From the NCBI GenBank assembly GCA_937910785.1, contig CALDLG010000158.1, positions 1-5,802 on the forward strand: 5,802 nucleotides of DNA, read 5' to 3'. Both the position numbers and the translations under genes were made by a program. Each line of letters opens with the position of its first letter. Position 1 is the first letter of the stretch. The DNA is from an uncultured Lachnospiraceae bacterium (GTDB taxonomy: Bacteria > Bacillota > Clostridia > Lachnospirales > Lachnospiraceae). Positions 1-5,802 of this stretch are shown in pieces. The notes under the pieces are model-generated. The model saw only the letters and a program-made list of their open reading frames with translations. It did no database searches and was not told where the DNA came from.

Positions 1-189
1 GGCATGATCATTGAAGGCGGAAAACCGCTGCATGGCGCCCTCATCGATTCTCATTCGGACCACCGCATCGCAATGAGCTTTTCGGTTGCAGCCCTGTTGG
101 CAGAAGGCGAAACAACGATAAAAGGAAGGGAATCTGTCCAGATCAGTTACCCCTCCTTCTATGAAGATTTAAAAGCTCTGAGCCGTTAA
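1..189 (+). CDS. aroA: 3-phosphoshikimate 1-carboxyvinyltransferase (EPSP synthase), C-terminal end only
   Basis: This is the last 62 codons of a gene that begins left of the window; the frame is open to base 1 and stops with TAA at 187-189. EPSP synthase transfers the enolpyruvyl group of PEP to shikimate-3-phosphate, the sixth step of the cytosolic shikimate pathway to aromatic amino acids. The sequence shows the family's C-terminal signature: a GGKPLHGA turn, then SHSDHRIAMSF (the Arg of DHR, codon 64-66, matches the PEP-phosphate-binding Arg386 of the E. coli enzyme), and a SYPSFYEDL tail. The ATG at 4 is an internal methionine, not the start. By my alignment the position of E. coli Lys411 is Ile here (codon 142-144). 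The last codons and the stop form part of a terminator hairpin. Identification is firm from the DHR and SYP motifs; about 85% of the protein is not visible. Confidence 0.93.
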   Translation, partial: GMIIEGGKPLHGALIDSHSDHRIAMSFSVAALLAEGETTIKGRESVQISYPSFYEDLKALSR

Positions 190-203
190 ACTCAGAGCTT
201 TTT
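171..203. terminator. Bidirectional intrinsic terminator shared by aroA and the vanZ-like gene
   Basis: A perfect 12-bp inverted repeat (171-182 pairs with 191-202) encloses an 8-nt loop at 183-190. The outer pairs are A-T, so a run of five T's (199-203) ends the right arm on the + strand and a run of four T's ends the other arm on the - strand. The left arm encodes the last Lys-Ala-Leu-Ser of aroA and the TAA stop lies in the loop. The hairpin starts 26 nt beyond the stop codon of the leftward VanZ-like gene, so it is well placed to end both converging transcripts. The U-tract is short and partly inside the stem, so efficiency is uncertain. Confidence 0.8.
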
Positions 204-228
204 ATAAAAATTGCATATACATCCTGTT

Positions 229-732
229 TCAGGAAGACATCTTCACCAACAGGCGGTTCATAAAATACGAAAGAACCATGCAGGCAATTCCGGCCGCACT
301 TCCCAGCCAGTTCAACGCCACATCCGTCATCTGAAAATGCCTTCCCTCCACAAACTGTTTATAATATTCCGTATAATAAGCCAGTAAATAACAGATACCT
401 GCGGACAAAATCACCCCGAAGATCCGATAATATCTTCTGAAAATCACCATGCTGACAAAGGTCGTCACAAGTCCTACTACAAAAAACAACAAAAGATGAG
501 CCACATAGCGCAGCATCAGACCGATTGCCTTTACTTCGTCTTCCGTCGGATTCTCATAAATAATTCTCGAAATCCTGACTGCAATGCTCATCGTCTCGCT
601 GGCAGAGCGGTCCCCATCCTGAAAGGACAGAATCATCACCAGATATAAAAGCAGCACAAGGCCCACAACCGACACAAAAATAACGAGCATCTCCAGCCCT
701 ATGTTCCGATTTCTATTCTTTCCCGCCGCCAC
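229..732 (-). CDS. VanZ-like family membrane protein
   Basis: This is a small integral membrane protein, about 167 residues from the GTG at 732, with four predicted membrane segments near residues 16-35, 77-98, 103-118 and 138-158. VanZ-family features are visible: a SFQDGD..S motif after helix 1, R75-x-x-x-H79 at the start of helix 2, and the signature E122-YYKQ-F-x-x-G-R131 followed by D137-x-x-x-N141-x-x-G144. VanZ of Tn1546 gives low-level teicoplanin resistance, but most chromosomal homologues have no known activity, so no resistance role should be assumed. The start is uncertain. The frame opens at a TTG at 765 with poor RBS spacing. GTG 732 has GGAG at 743-746, 10 nt upstream, and keeps a basic tail (KNRNR) that fits an inside N-terminus. 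ATG 690 has AGGG 6 nt upstream and would leave a 22-nt gap. From GTG 732 the gene overlaps the end of the PilZ gene by 20 nt, implying translational coupling. Confidence 0.85.
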   Translation of the reverse strand: MAAGKNRNRNIGLEMLVIFVSVVGLVLLLYLVMILSFQDGDRSASETMSIAVRISRIIYENPTEDEVKAIGLMLRYVAHLLLFFVVGLVTTFVSMVIFRRYYRIFGVILSAGICYLLAYYTEYYKQFVEGRHFQMTDVALNWLGSAAGIACMVLSYFMNRLLVKMSS

Positions 733-1072
733 TTTCCTGATTCTCCATTTTCCCCATCGTATCAAAGACCTCTATCCGCATGGAATCCATCTCCGACATC
801 CCGATGAAAATTGCACCATAACTGTATCTCTTCTCATCCAGTTTCTCGATTCTGACGATCTCCAGAAACGCATGAATGTTTTCCTTCATCCAGATCGTCA
901 GATAAGCCTCATAAACCGTATTGGCCTCTAATTCGTTTTCACAGATAAATCCGATTCCAGTCTTGGATACATTCACCACCTCGATCGGTATGTTCTCCTC
1001 ACCACCGTTCAGATTTTTAATCAGTAAACGGGAAGATAACTCCATCCGTCTGTGTTTTCTTCTTTCTTCCAT
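713..1072 (-). CDS. PilZ-domain protein, probable cyclic-di-GMP receptor
   Basis: This is a single-domain cytosolic protein of 119 residues, close to the usual size of stand-alone PilZ proteins. Both parts of the cyclic-di-GMP binding signature are present: an N-terminal arginine cluster ERRKHRR (residues 3-9, giving RxxxR in two registers) and N34-V-S36-K-T-G39, the (D/N)xSxxG motif. A beta-rich stretch through YGAIFIGMSE follows, then a polar Gly/Glu tail. Intact motifs suggest that it can bind the second messenger; its downstream target is unknown. I chose ATG 1072 because the protein then opens with the arginine motif, as is typical, and because the predicted transcript start near 1102 would leave the in-frame TTG at 1096 almost leaderless. 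A weak SD-like AAAGGTG lies about 12 nt upstream of this ATG. The VanZ-like gene starts inside its 3' end, so the two are very likely one operon, and the obvious inferred partner is that membrane protein. Confidence 0.88.
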   Translation of the reverse strand: MEERRKHRRMELSSRLLIKNLNGGEENIPIEVVNVSKTGIGFICENELEANTVYEAYLTIWMKENIHAFLEIVRIEKLDEKRYSYGAIFIGMSEMDSMRIEVFDTMGKMENQESGGGKE

Positions 1073-1100
1073 TCTGTTTTCTGACACCTTTCTCAATTGT

Positions 1101-1115
1101 GTAAGACTATCTTAC
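1101..1115. promoter_or_regulatory. 15-bp palindrome over the pilZ -10 box, candidate operator
   Basis: GTAAGA-CTA-TCTTAC is a perfect 6-bp inverted repeat with a 3-bp centre. It covers the predicted -10 element and the stretch up to the expected transcription start, where a bound repressor would block polymerase. No regulator family can be named from the half-site. It is too short and AT-rich to be a meaningful RNA hairpin, which favours a protein site if it is functional at all. Confidence 0.35.
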
Positions 1116-1137
1116 CCTATTCCCGCAATTTTGTAAA
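1109..1137 (-). promoter_or_regulatory. Predicted sigma-A promoter of the pilZ-vanZ pair
   Basis: On the - strand a -35 box TTTACA (1132-1137, 5 of 6 matches to TTGACA) is separated by exactly 17 nt from a -10 box TAAGAT (1109-1114, 4 of 6 matches to TATAAT). Transcription would start near 1102, giving a leader of about 30 nt before the ATG at 1072. It sits in the 95-nt gap after queA, the natural place for a new transcription unit. The call rests on hexamers and spacing alone. Confidence 0.6.
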
Positions 1138-1144
1138 GAAGTCA

Positions 1145-1158
1145 CATACTGTTGTATG
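1145..1158. repeat. Small inverted repeat between queA and the pilZ promoter
   Basis: CATAC and GTATG (1145-1149 and 1154-1158) are inverted around TGTT, 9 nt after the queA stop codon and just upstream of the pilZ -35 box. In the queA transcript it would form a 5-bp AU-rich stem with no U-tract directly behind it. It could therefore be a very weak terminator, an upstream protein site for the pilZ promoter, or chance. Confidence 0.25.
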
Positions 1159-1167
1159 AAAGCGGTG

Positions 1168-2199
1168 TTAGCAGATGAACATCGCATCCCCAAAGCTGAA
1201 AAAGCGATACCGCTCCCGGACGGCTTCTTCGTAAGCATGCAGTACCTGCTCCCTGCCCGCGAGAGCGGACACGAGCATGATGAGCGTGGATTCCGGCAGA
1301 TGGAAGTTTGTAATCAGGGCATCCAGCGTCTTAAACCGGTAACCGGGATAAATAAAGATCCGCGTATCGCCGCAGCTTTCCGTAAGCCTTCCCTGGTCAT
1401 CGGCCGCACTTTCCACGGTCCGGCAGCTCGTCGTGCCCACACAGATAACCCGATGACCGTTTTCTTTCGCGCGGTTGATCTTCCCGGCCGCTTCGGCGCT
1501 CACCTGATAAGTTTCCTCATGCATATGGTGATCCAGAATATTTTCCTCTTTCACCGGCCGAAAGGTTCCAAGGCCCACATGCAGCGTAACATAAGCGATA
1601 TCCACTCCTTTTTCTTCTATGGCATGAAGAAGCTCCTTCGTAAAATGCAGACCGGCCGTGGGCGCTGCCGCGGACCCTTCGTATCTGGCATATACGGTCT
1701 GATAGCGGTTTTTATCCTGCAGTTTATGCGTTATATAAGGAGGCAGCGGCATTTCGCCAAGCCTGTCGAGCGCTTCCTCGAAAATTCCTTCATAATCGAA
1801 CCGAATCAGCCGGTTCCCCTCTTCGACGATTTCCAGAACTTCCGCCGTAAGAATTCCACCGCCGAAAATAAGCCGCATGCCCGGCCTCGCCTTTTTGCCC
1901 GGCTTTACAAGTGTTTCCCAGACATCCTTCTCTTTTCTTTTCAAAAGGAGCACTTCCACCGCCGCTTTCGTATCTTCTCTGACACCCAGAAGCCTTGCCG
2001 GAATGACCTTTGTATCATTTAAAACAAGGCAGTCTCCCGGATTCAGATAGTCGATGATCTCGTGGAAAATATGGTGCTCCAGGCTGCCTGTTTTCTTATT
2101 CAGAACAAGCAGTCTGGAATCCGAACGATTTAAAAGCGGGTCCTGCGCGATCAATTCCTGCGGCAGATCAAAGTAGAAATCGGATTTTTTCAATTCCAT
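1168..2199 (-). CDS. queA: S-adenosylmethionine:tRNA ribosyltransferase-isomerase (queuosine biosynthesis)
   Basis: QueA transfers and isomerises the ribose of S-adenosylmethionine onto preQ1 at wobble position 34 of GUN-anticodon tRNAs (Asp, Asn, His, Tyr), giving epoxyqueuosine; it acts in the cytosol. The 343-residue product is full length for the family. Signatures run in order: DFYFDLP at the N-terminus, NDTKVIPARL (61-70), GEMPLPPY (148-155), QTVYAR then EGSAAAPTAGLHFT (167-187), TLHVGLGTFRPV (205-216), VGTTSCRTVES (254-264), FIYPGY (282-287), TNFHLPESTL (297-306) and the C-terminal YRFFSFGDAM. The frame extends 10 codons further to an ATG at 2229, but that overlaps the preceding aminopeptidase gene. 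The ATG at 2199 gives the standard N-terminus and has GAGG 8 nt upstream. The gap to the aminopeptidase stop is 16 nt, so the two are almost certainly co-transcribed. No preQ1 riboswitch fits in that gap. Confidence 0.97.
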   Translation of the reverse strand: MELKKSDFYFDLPQELIAQDPLLNRSDSRLLVLNKKTGSLEHHIFHEIIDYLNPGDCLVLNDTKVIPARLLGVREDTKAAVEVLLLKRKEKDVWETLVKPGKKARPGMRLIFGGGILTAEVLEIVEEGNRLIRFDYEGIFEEALDRLGEMPLPPYITHKLQDKNRYQTVYARYEGSAAAPTAGLHFTKELLHAIEEKGVDIAYVTLHVGLGTFRPVKEENILDHHMHEETYQVSAEAAGKINRAKENGHRVICVGTTSCRTVESAADDQGRLTESCGDTRIFIYPGYRFKTLDALITNFHLPESTLIMLVSALAGREQVLHAYEEAVRERYRFFSFGDAMFIC

Positions 2200-2206
2200 T
2201 TTCCAT

Positions 2207-2212
2207 TCCTCT
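2207..2212 (-). promoter_or_regulatory. Ribosome binding site that fixes the queA start
   Basis: AGAGGA lies in the 16-nt gap between the aminopeptidase stop and queA. The GAGG core (2208-2211) is 8 nt before the ATG at 2199, favouring it over the upstream in-frame ATG at 2229, which lies within the aminopeptidase coding sequence. Confidence 0.75.
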
Positions 2213-2215
2213 TTT

Positions 2216-3655
2216 TCATAAATCCGCATGCTTTAAAAATGCCACATAGCCTCTCTTCGTCTCATATACATCAGCCTTGCTTGTCGCTTCCCATGGTGCG
2301 TGCATGTTCAGAACCGCAACGCCGCTGTCGATTACGTTCATGCCGTAGAGCGCCAGAATATAAGCGATCGTTCCGCCGCCTCCAAGGTCTACGCGTCCCA
2401 GCTCCGCCGTCTGGAAATTCACGCTTTCTTTCTCAAAAATGTCCCTGATATGTGCCAGATATTCCGCATTGGCATCGTTGGAGCCGGATTTTCCTCTGGA
2501 ACCCGTAAATTTATTGAATACCATGCCGCCTCCCAGATATGCAACGTTCTTTTTATCAAAGCTTGCCGCAAAGGACGGATCGAATGCGCTGCTCACATCG
2601 GAAGAAAGCATGCAGGAAGAAGCCAGACACCTTCTGACATTCAGCTCACTGTATTCCCCTGTCAGATTCATCACTTCCGCTACCGCATTTTCGAAAAATC
2701 TGGACTGCATGCCTGTGGCCCCGACGCTGCCGATTTCTTCCTTATCCACGAGAATACAGCAGGCCGTTCTTTCCGTTTCCTCTACTTCCAGCATCGCTTT
2801 CAGAGAAGTAAAGGCACAGACTCTGTCATCCTGTCCGTAAGCCAGAATCATACTCCGGTCAAGCCCTGCGTCTCTTGCCTTTCCGGCGGGAACCACCTCA
2901 AGCTCTGCGGAGATAAAGTCCTCTTCCTCCACATCATAGGCTTCCTTCAAAATAGAAAGCATATTTTTCTTAACCGCTTCCTTTTCGGATTTCTCTTCCT
3001 GCTTTTCTTCTTTACCGGCTTCTTTCTCTTCCTCTTTTTTCCGGATGACAAGCGGCCTGTTGCCGATGATGATGTCGAGTGCCTCTCCTTCAATCACTTT
3101 CGCAGCCTTCTTCTCCAGCTGCTCCTGCGCCAGATGAATCAACAGGTCCGATACAAAAAACACCGGATCGTCTTCGTTTTCGCCGATATTGACTTCTACC
3201 GTCGTACCGTCCTTTTTCACGATCACGCCATGGAGGGCAAGGGGAATCGTCACCCACTGATATTTCTTGACGCCGCCGTAATAATGCGTATCCAGATAGG
3301 CAAAGCCGCCTTCCTCATATAAAGGATTCTGTTTCACGTCGAGGCGCGGGGAATCAATATGCGCTCCCAGAATGTTCATGCCTTCCGCCATCGGTTTTTT
3401 CCCGATCCTGAACATTGCGATGGATTTATTCATCCAGACAGAATATACCTTATCGCCGCACTGCAGTTTTTTCCCTGCTTTCATCAGACCTTCCAGTTCC
3501 TGATAGCCTTCTTTCTCAATCCGGTTAACGATCGTATCGATACACTCCCGCTCCGTTTTCCCATTGTCCAGAAAATCCATATAATCTCCGGCAAAAGTCT
3601 CCACTTCCTGTAACTGCTTCTCGTCATACGTTTCCCATGTATTCTTCGTTTCCAT
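2216..3655 (-). CDS. M18-family aminopeptidase (probable aminopeptidase 1)
   Basis: This is a cytosolic di-metal aminopeptidase that removes N-terminal residues from peptides. The M18 family includes aspartyl aminopeptidase and bacterial ApeA-type enzymes; the substrate preference cannot be read here. At 479 residues it is full length. The expected metal and catalytic positions all appear: H99 and D101 in GAHIDSPRLD, bridging D276 in YGQDDRVCAF, the E306-E307 pair in DKEEIGSVGATG, D353 in SSDVSSAFDP, and H452 in NMHAPWE. DLGGGGTIA (423-431) is also typical. An unusual Lys/Glu-rich stretch spans about residues 205-231. The ATG at 3655 has a strong RBS, AAAGGAG at 3664-3670, 8 nt upstream. There is no signal peptide. 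The gene lies 86 nt after pheT and 16 nt before queA in the same direction, consistent with one transcript. I leave the symbol blank because naming in this family (apeA, pepC-like, lap) is inconsistent. Confidence 0.93.
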   Translation of the reverse strand: METKNTWETYDEKQLQEVETFAGDYMDFLDNGKTERECIDTIVNRIEKEGYQELEGLMKAGKKLQCGDKVYSVWMNKSIAMFRIGKKPMAEGMNILGAHIDSPRLDVKQNPLYEEGGFAYLDTHYYGGVKKYQWVTIPLALHGVIVKKDGTTVEVNIGENEDDPVFFVSDLLIHLAQEQLEKKAAKVIEGEALDIIIGNRPLVIRKKEEEKEAGKEEKQEEKSEKEAVKKNMLSILKEAYDVEEEDFISAELEVVPAGKARDAGLDRSMILAYGQDDRVCAFTSLKAMLEVEETERTACCILVDKEEIGSVGATGMQSRFFENAVAEVMNLTGEYSELNVRRCLASSCMLSSDVSSAFDPSFAASFDKKNVAYLGGGMVFNKFTGSRGKSGSNDANAEYLAHIRDIFEKESVNFQTAELGRVDLGGGGTIAYILALYGMNVIDSGVAVLNMHAPWEATSKADVYETKRGYVAFLKHADL

Positions 3656-3676
3656 TTTCCACTCTCCTTTTTCTTA

Positions 3677-3704
3677 TTTTATTCTTTTTGTTTTATTCTT
3701 TTCG
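3677..3704. repeat. Tandem 14-bp A/T-rich direct repeat upstream of the aminopeptidase gene
   Basis: Two directly abutting copies of TTTTATTCTTTT(T/C)G occupy 3677-3690 and 3691-3704 and match at 13 of 14 positions. On the coding (-) strand they give an A-rich leader just before the AAAGGAG ribosome binding site. The rest of the 86-nt pheT-aminopeptidase gap (3656-3741) holds a GC-rich patch with a 4-bp hairpin core, GCCG-CAT-CGGC at 3704-3714, but no terminator. A TAAAAT that resembles a -10 box is present, without a recognisable -35 box. Confidence 0.7.
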
Positions 3705-3741
3705 CCGCATCGGCTGCCCGGAAAACCGCCCGAAAGCGATT

Positions 3742-5802
3742 CTACTTGTCGCGGAGTTCAATTCCCATACCTTCCAGTCCGTTCAGAATTTTCTTCATCA
3801 CAGCCGACACATCGGCTTCTTCCAGCGTTCTGTCCTGTGCCCGGAAGGTGATGGAATAAGCAAGCGATTTATAGCCTTCTTTGATCTGGCTTCCCTCATA
3901 AATATCGAACAGCCTGTAGTCCTCCAGAATCTTTCCGCCCCGCTGCGCAATCACGGCTTCGATTTCACCCGCAAGAATGGCTTTGGGAACCACCATGCTG
4001 ATATCGCGGGAAACAGCCGGATATTTTGCAACGCCCGCATATTTTCTGTCGAAAGTCGCAAATGGCAGAATCTCCGGCATATCCAACACCGCCACATAAA
4101 CCTTCGTCTTCATATCATAGTGATCGCATACTTCCGGATGCACCTCTCCAAGATAGCCGACCAGCTTTCCGTCATAGCAGATATTTGCCTGACGGCCGGG
4201 ATGCAGGAAGTTTTTACCCGCTTTCGGATCATAGACCGCTTTTTTCTTCATACCGATACTGTCGAAGAACGCTTCCACGACACCCTTCATCGTGAAGAAA
4301 TCTCCCTCGCCGTACATACCAAGCGTAAACTGCATTCTCTCGTCGGGCAGCTCGTTAAGCGGCAGCTGTTTTGGCAGATAAATATTTCCCAGCTCATAAA
4401 GACGTACGTTCTTATTTCTTCTGTTATAATTCGTGGCCAGACTCATCAGCATACCGTTTAAGGAAATCGTTCTCATAATGGAGAAATCCTCGCCCAACGG
4501 ATTGGCGATCGTAATCGCATCTCTCAGCGGATCATCCTTGGCAAGCAGAAGCTTATCGAATACCTTCGGACTCTCGAAGGAATAGCACATACCCTGGGAA
4601 AAACCACAGTATTCCGCGATATCTCTCGCTTTTTGCTCGATGCGCAGTTTGAAAGAAAGTTTTCCGATAGTCGCCTCACCGCTCGGCAGCGTCATCGGGA
4701 TCTTGTCATAACCATAAAAACGCGCCACTTCCTCCGCAATATCCGCAATGCCTTCCAGATCCTGCCTGAAGGAAGGTATCGTCAGCATTTTCGTACCGTC
4801 TGCTTCCGTCGTCAGTTCCAGCTCCAGCATTGCAAAAATCTCTTCCATCTCCTGTAAGCAAATATCGGTTCCGAGAAGATCATTGATTCGTCTTTCATCC
4901 AGTTTGATTTTCCGCAGTTCAGGAAGCGGCGTACAGACTTCCACCATGCCCTGTGTCACTTCCCCGCAGCCGAGCTCTTCGATGAGCTGACAGGCCCTGT
5001 CGATCGCAGCCTGCGCGTTTCGGGGGTCCAGTCCTTTTTCGAAAATACCCGAAGCATCCGTCCTCAGTCCCAGTCTTTTGGCGGATTTCCGAATATTAGC
5101 GCCATTGAAGGTGGCCGCTTCGAACAGCACGGTTTTCACATTTTCCGTAATTTTTGAGTTTTCTCCGCCCATGATGCCTGCAATGCCGATCTCTTTTTCC
5201 GCATCGCAGATCATTAGCATATCGCTGTCCAGATTACGCATCTGTCCGTCCAGCGTCTGGAAAACGTCTCCATCCTTCGCGCGGCGCACGATAATCTTAT
5301 GTCCCGCAACCGTATCGAGATCAAAAGCGTGCATCGGCTGTCCATATTCTTCCATTACATAGTTGGTGATATCCACCAGATTATTGATCGGACGAATGCC
5401 GCTCGCCGCCAGCCTTCTCTGCATCCATTTCGGAGAAGGCCCGATCTTAATATTGGTACAGACTCTTGCACAGTATCTGGGACAGAGTTCGGAATCCATA
5501 ACCTCTACGCTGATATAATCCTCCGCTCTCTCCGCTGTCTCCTTCACTTCTATCTTCGGTGCGATAAAAGGTTTCCGGAAGGTCGCCGCCGCCTCTCTCG
5601 CAACGCCAAGAACGCTGTAACAGTCTACCCGGTTGGAAGTAATCTCATACTCGAATACGGTGTCCCGCAATCCAAGCGCCTCCACCGCATCCGCTCCGAC
5701 CTGTGCGTCCTCCGGGAAAATGTAAATGCCGTTTTCCGGCGCTTCCGGATACATCTCTCCGGAAGAACCCAGCTCCTCAATGGAACACATCATACCGTTA
5801 GA
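3742..5802 (-). CDS. pheT: Phenylalanine--tRNA ligase beta subunit, N-terminus cut by the window
   Basis: PheT pairs with the catalytic alpha chain PheS as an alpha2-beta2 enzyme that charges tRNA-Phe; the beta chain binds tRNA and edits mischarged Tyr-tRNA. The frame runs open to the right edge (SNG precedes the ATG at 5793, which is internal), so 686 codons are visible. About 100-120 residues are missing, including most of the N-terminal OB-fold tRNA-binding domain. Counting from the ATG at 5793: the SNGMMCS-EELG end of that domain; the B3/B4 editing domain at about 105-275 with QPMHAFDLD (152-160) and GIMGGENS; then FEKGLDP (251-257); the B5 domain at about 294-367 ending RFYGYDKIP; the synthetase-like core at about 370-575 with YELGNIYLP; and the C-terminal ferredoxin-fold anticodon-binding domain at about 588-683 with KYPAVSRDISMVV and ITFRAQDRTL. 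It stops with TAG at 3742. pheS would be expected just beyond the right edge. Confidence 0.98.
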   Translation of the reverse strand, partial: SNGMMCSIEELGSSGEMYPEAPENGIYIFPEDAQVGADAVEALGLRDTVFEYEITSNRVDCYSVLGVAREAAATFRKPFIAPKIEVKETAERAEDYISVEVMDSELCPRYCARVCTNIKIGPSPKWMQRRLAASGIRPINNLVDITNYVMEEYGQPMHAFDLDTVAGHKIIVRRAKDGDVFQTLDGQMRNLDSDMLMICDAEKEIGIAGIMGGENSKITENVKTVLFEAATFNGANIRKSAKRLGLRTDASGIFEKGLDPRNAQAAIDRACQLIEELGCGEVTQGMVEVCTPLPELRKIKLDERRINDLLGTDICLQEMEEIFAMLELELTTEADGTKMLTIPSFRQDLEGIADIAEEVARFYGYDKIPMTLPSGEATIGKLSFKLRIEQKARDIAEYCGFSQGMCYSFESPKVFDKLLLAKDDPLRDAITIANPLGEDFSIMRTISLNGMLMSLATNYNRRNKNVRLYELGNIYLPKQLPLNELPDERMQFTLGMYGEGDFFTMKGVVEAFFDSIGMKKKAVYDPKAGKNFLHPGRQANICYDGKLVGYLGEVHPEVCDHYDMKTKVYVAVLDMPEILPFATFDRKYAGVAKYPAVSRDISMVVPKAILAGEIEAVIAQRGGKILEDYRLFDIYEGSQIKEGYKSLAYSITFRAQDRTLEEADVSAVMKKILNGLEGMGIELRDK

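Noticed and set aside
229..732. Teicoplanin resistance gene
   Set aside because: VanZ-family membership alone does not indicate resistance; there are no vanA-cluster genes nearby and the context is chromosomal housekeeping.
1145..1158. Terminator for queA
   Set aside because: The stem is 5 bp and AU-rich with no adjacent U-tract, so it was kept only as a low-confidence repeat.
1156..2022. Long open frame on the + strand opposite queA (288 codons)
   Set aside because: It lies wholly antisense to an unmistakable queA, shows no recognisable domain, and its Arg/Phe/His-rich translation is what the complement of biased codons gives.
2200..2215. preQ1 riboswitch controlling queA
   Set aside because: The gap before queA is only 16 nt and is filled by the ribosome binding site.
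2300..3322. Long open frame on the + strand opposite the aminopeptidase (340 codons)
   Set aside because: It is antisense to a full-length M18 enzyme. The Phe-rich stretch is just the complement of the Lys/Glu-rich codons, and no family motif is visible.
3704..3732. Possible terminator between pheT and the aminopeptidase
   Set aside because: Only a 4-bp GC core stem forms without bulges, and what follows on the transcribed strand is A-rich, not U-rich.
3637..4461. Open frame on the + strand opposite the end of pheT (274 codons)
   Set aside because: It is antisense to the conserved C-terminal domains of PheT, with no recognisable protein features.

Overview
The window looks like a chromosomal housekeeping segment from a low-to-moderate GC Firmicute, most likely a Clostridia member of the Lachnospiraceae type. 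The grounds are the clostridial style of the AroA, PheT and M18 aminopeptidase sequences, strong AGGAG-type ribosome binding sites, and a PilZ gene next to a VanZ-family gene. The genus cannot be fixed from the sequence alone.

From the left edge, the last 62 codons of aroA (EPSP synthase, shikimate pathway) run rightward and end in a 12-bp hairpin at 171-203. All other genes point left. Read in their transcription order from the right edge they are: pheT (phenylalanyl-tRNA synthetase beta chain, N-terminus cut by the window), an M18-family aminopeptidase, queA (queuosine biosynthesis on tRNA), a PilZ-domain protein and a VanZ-like membrane protein. The VanZ gene converges on aroA, and the hairpin between them can serve both strands.

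The leftward genes fall into two groups. pheT, the aminopeptidase and queA are 86 and 16 nt apart with no convincing terminator between them, so they are probably co-transcribed. The theme is tRNA charging and modification, plus peptide turnover. The pilZ and vanZ genes overlap and appear to have their own sigma-A-type promoter at 1109-1137, whose -10 element lies inside a 15-bp palindrome. This pair is the least routine part of the window: a probable cyclic-di-GMP sensor coupled to a membrane protein of unknown activity.

No mobile element, CRISPR array, tRNA, rRNA or riboswitch was seen. There is no gene-free stretch longer than about 100 bases. I found no strong case for an undescribed system. 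The findings are small regulatory and structural oddities plus the PilZ-VanZ pairing.
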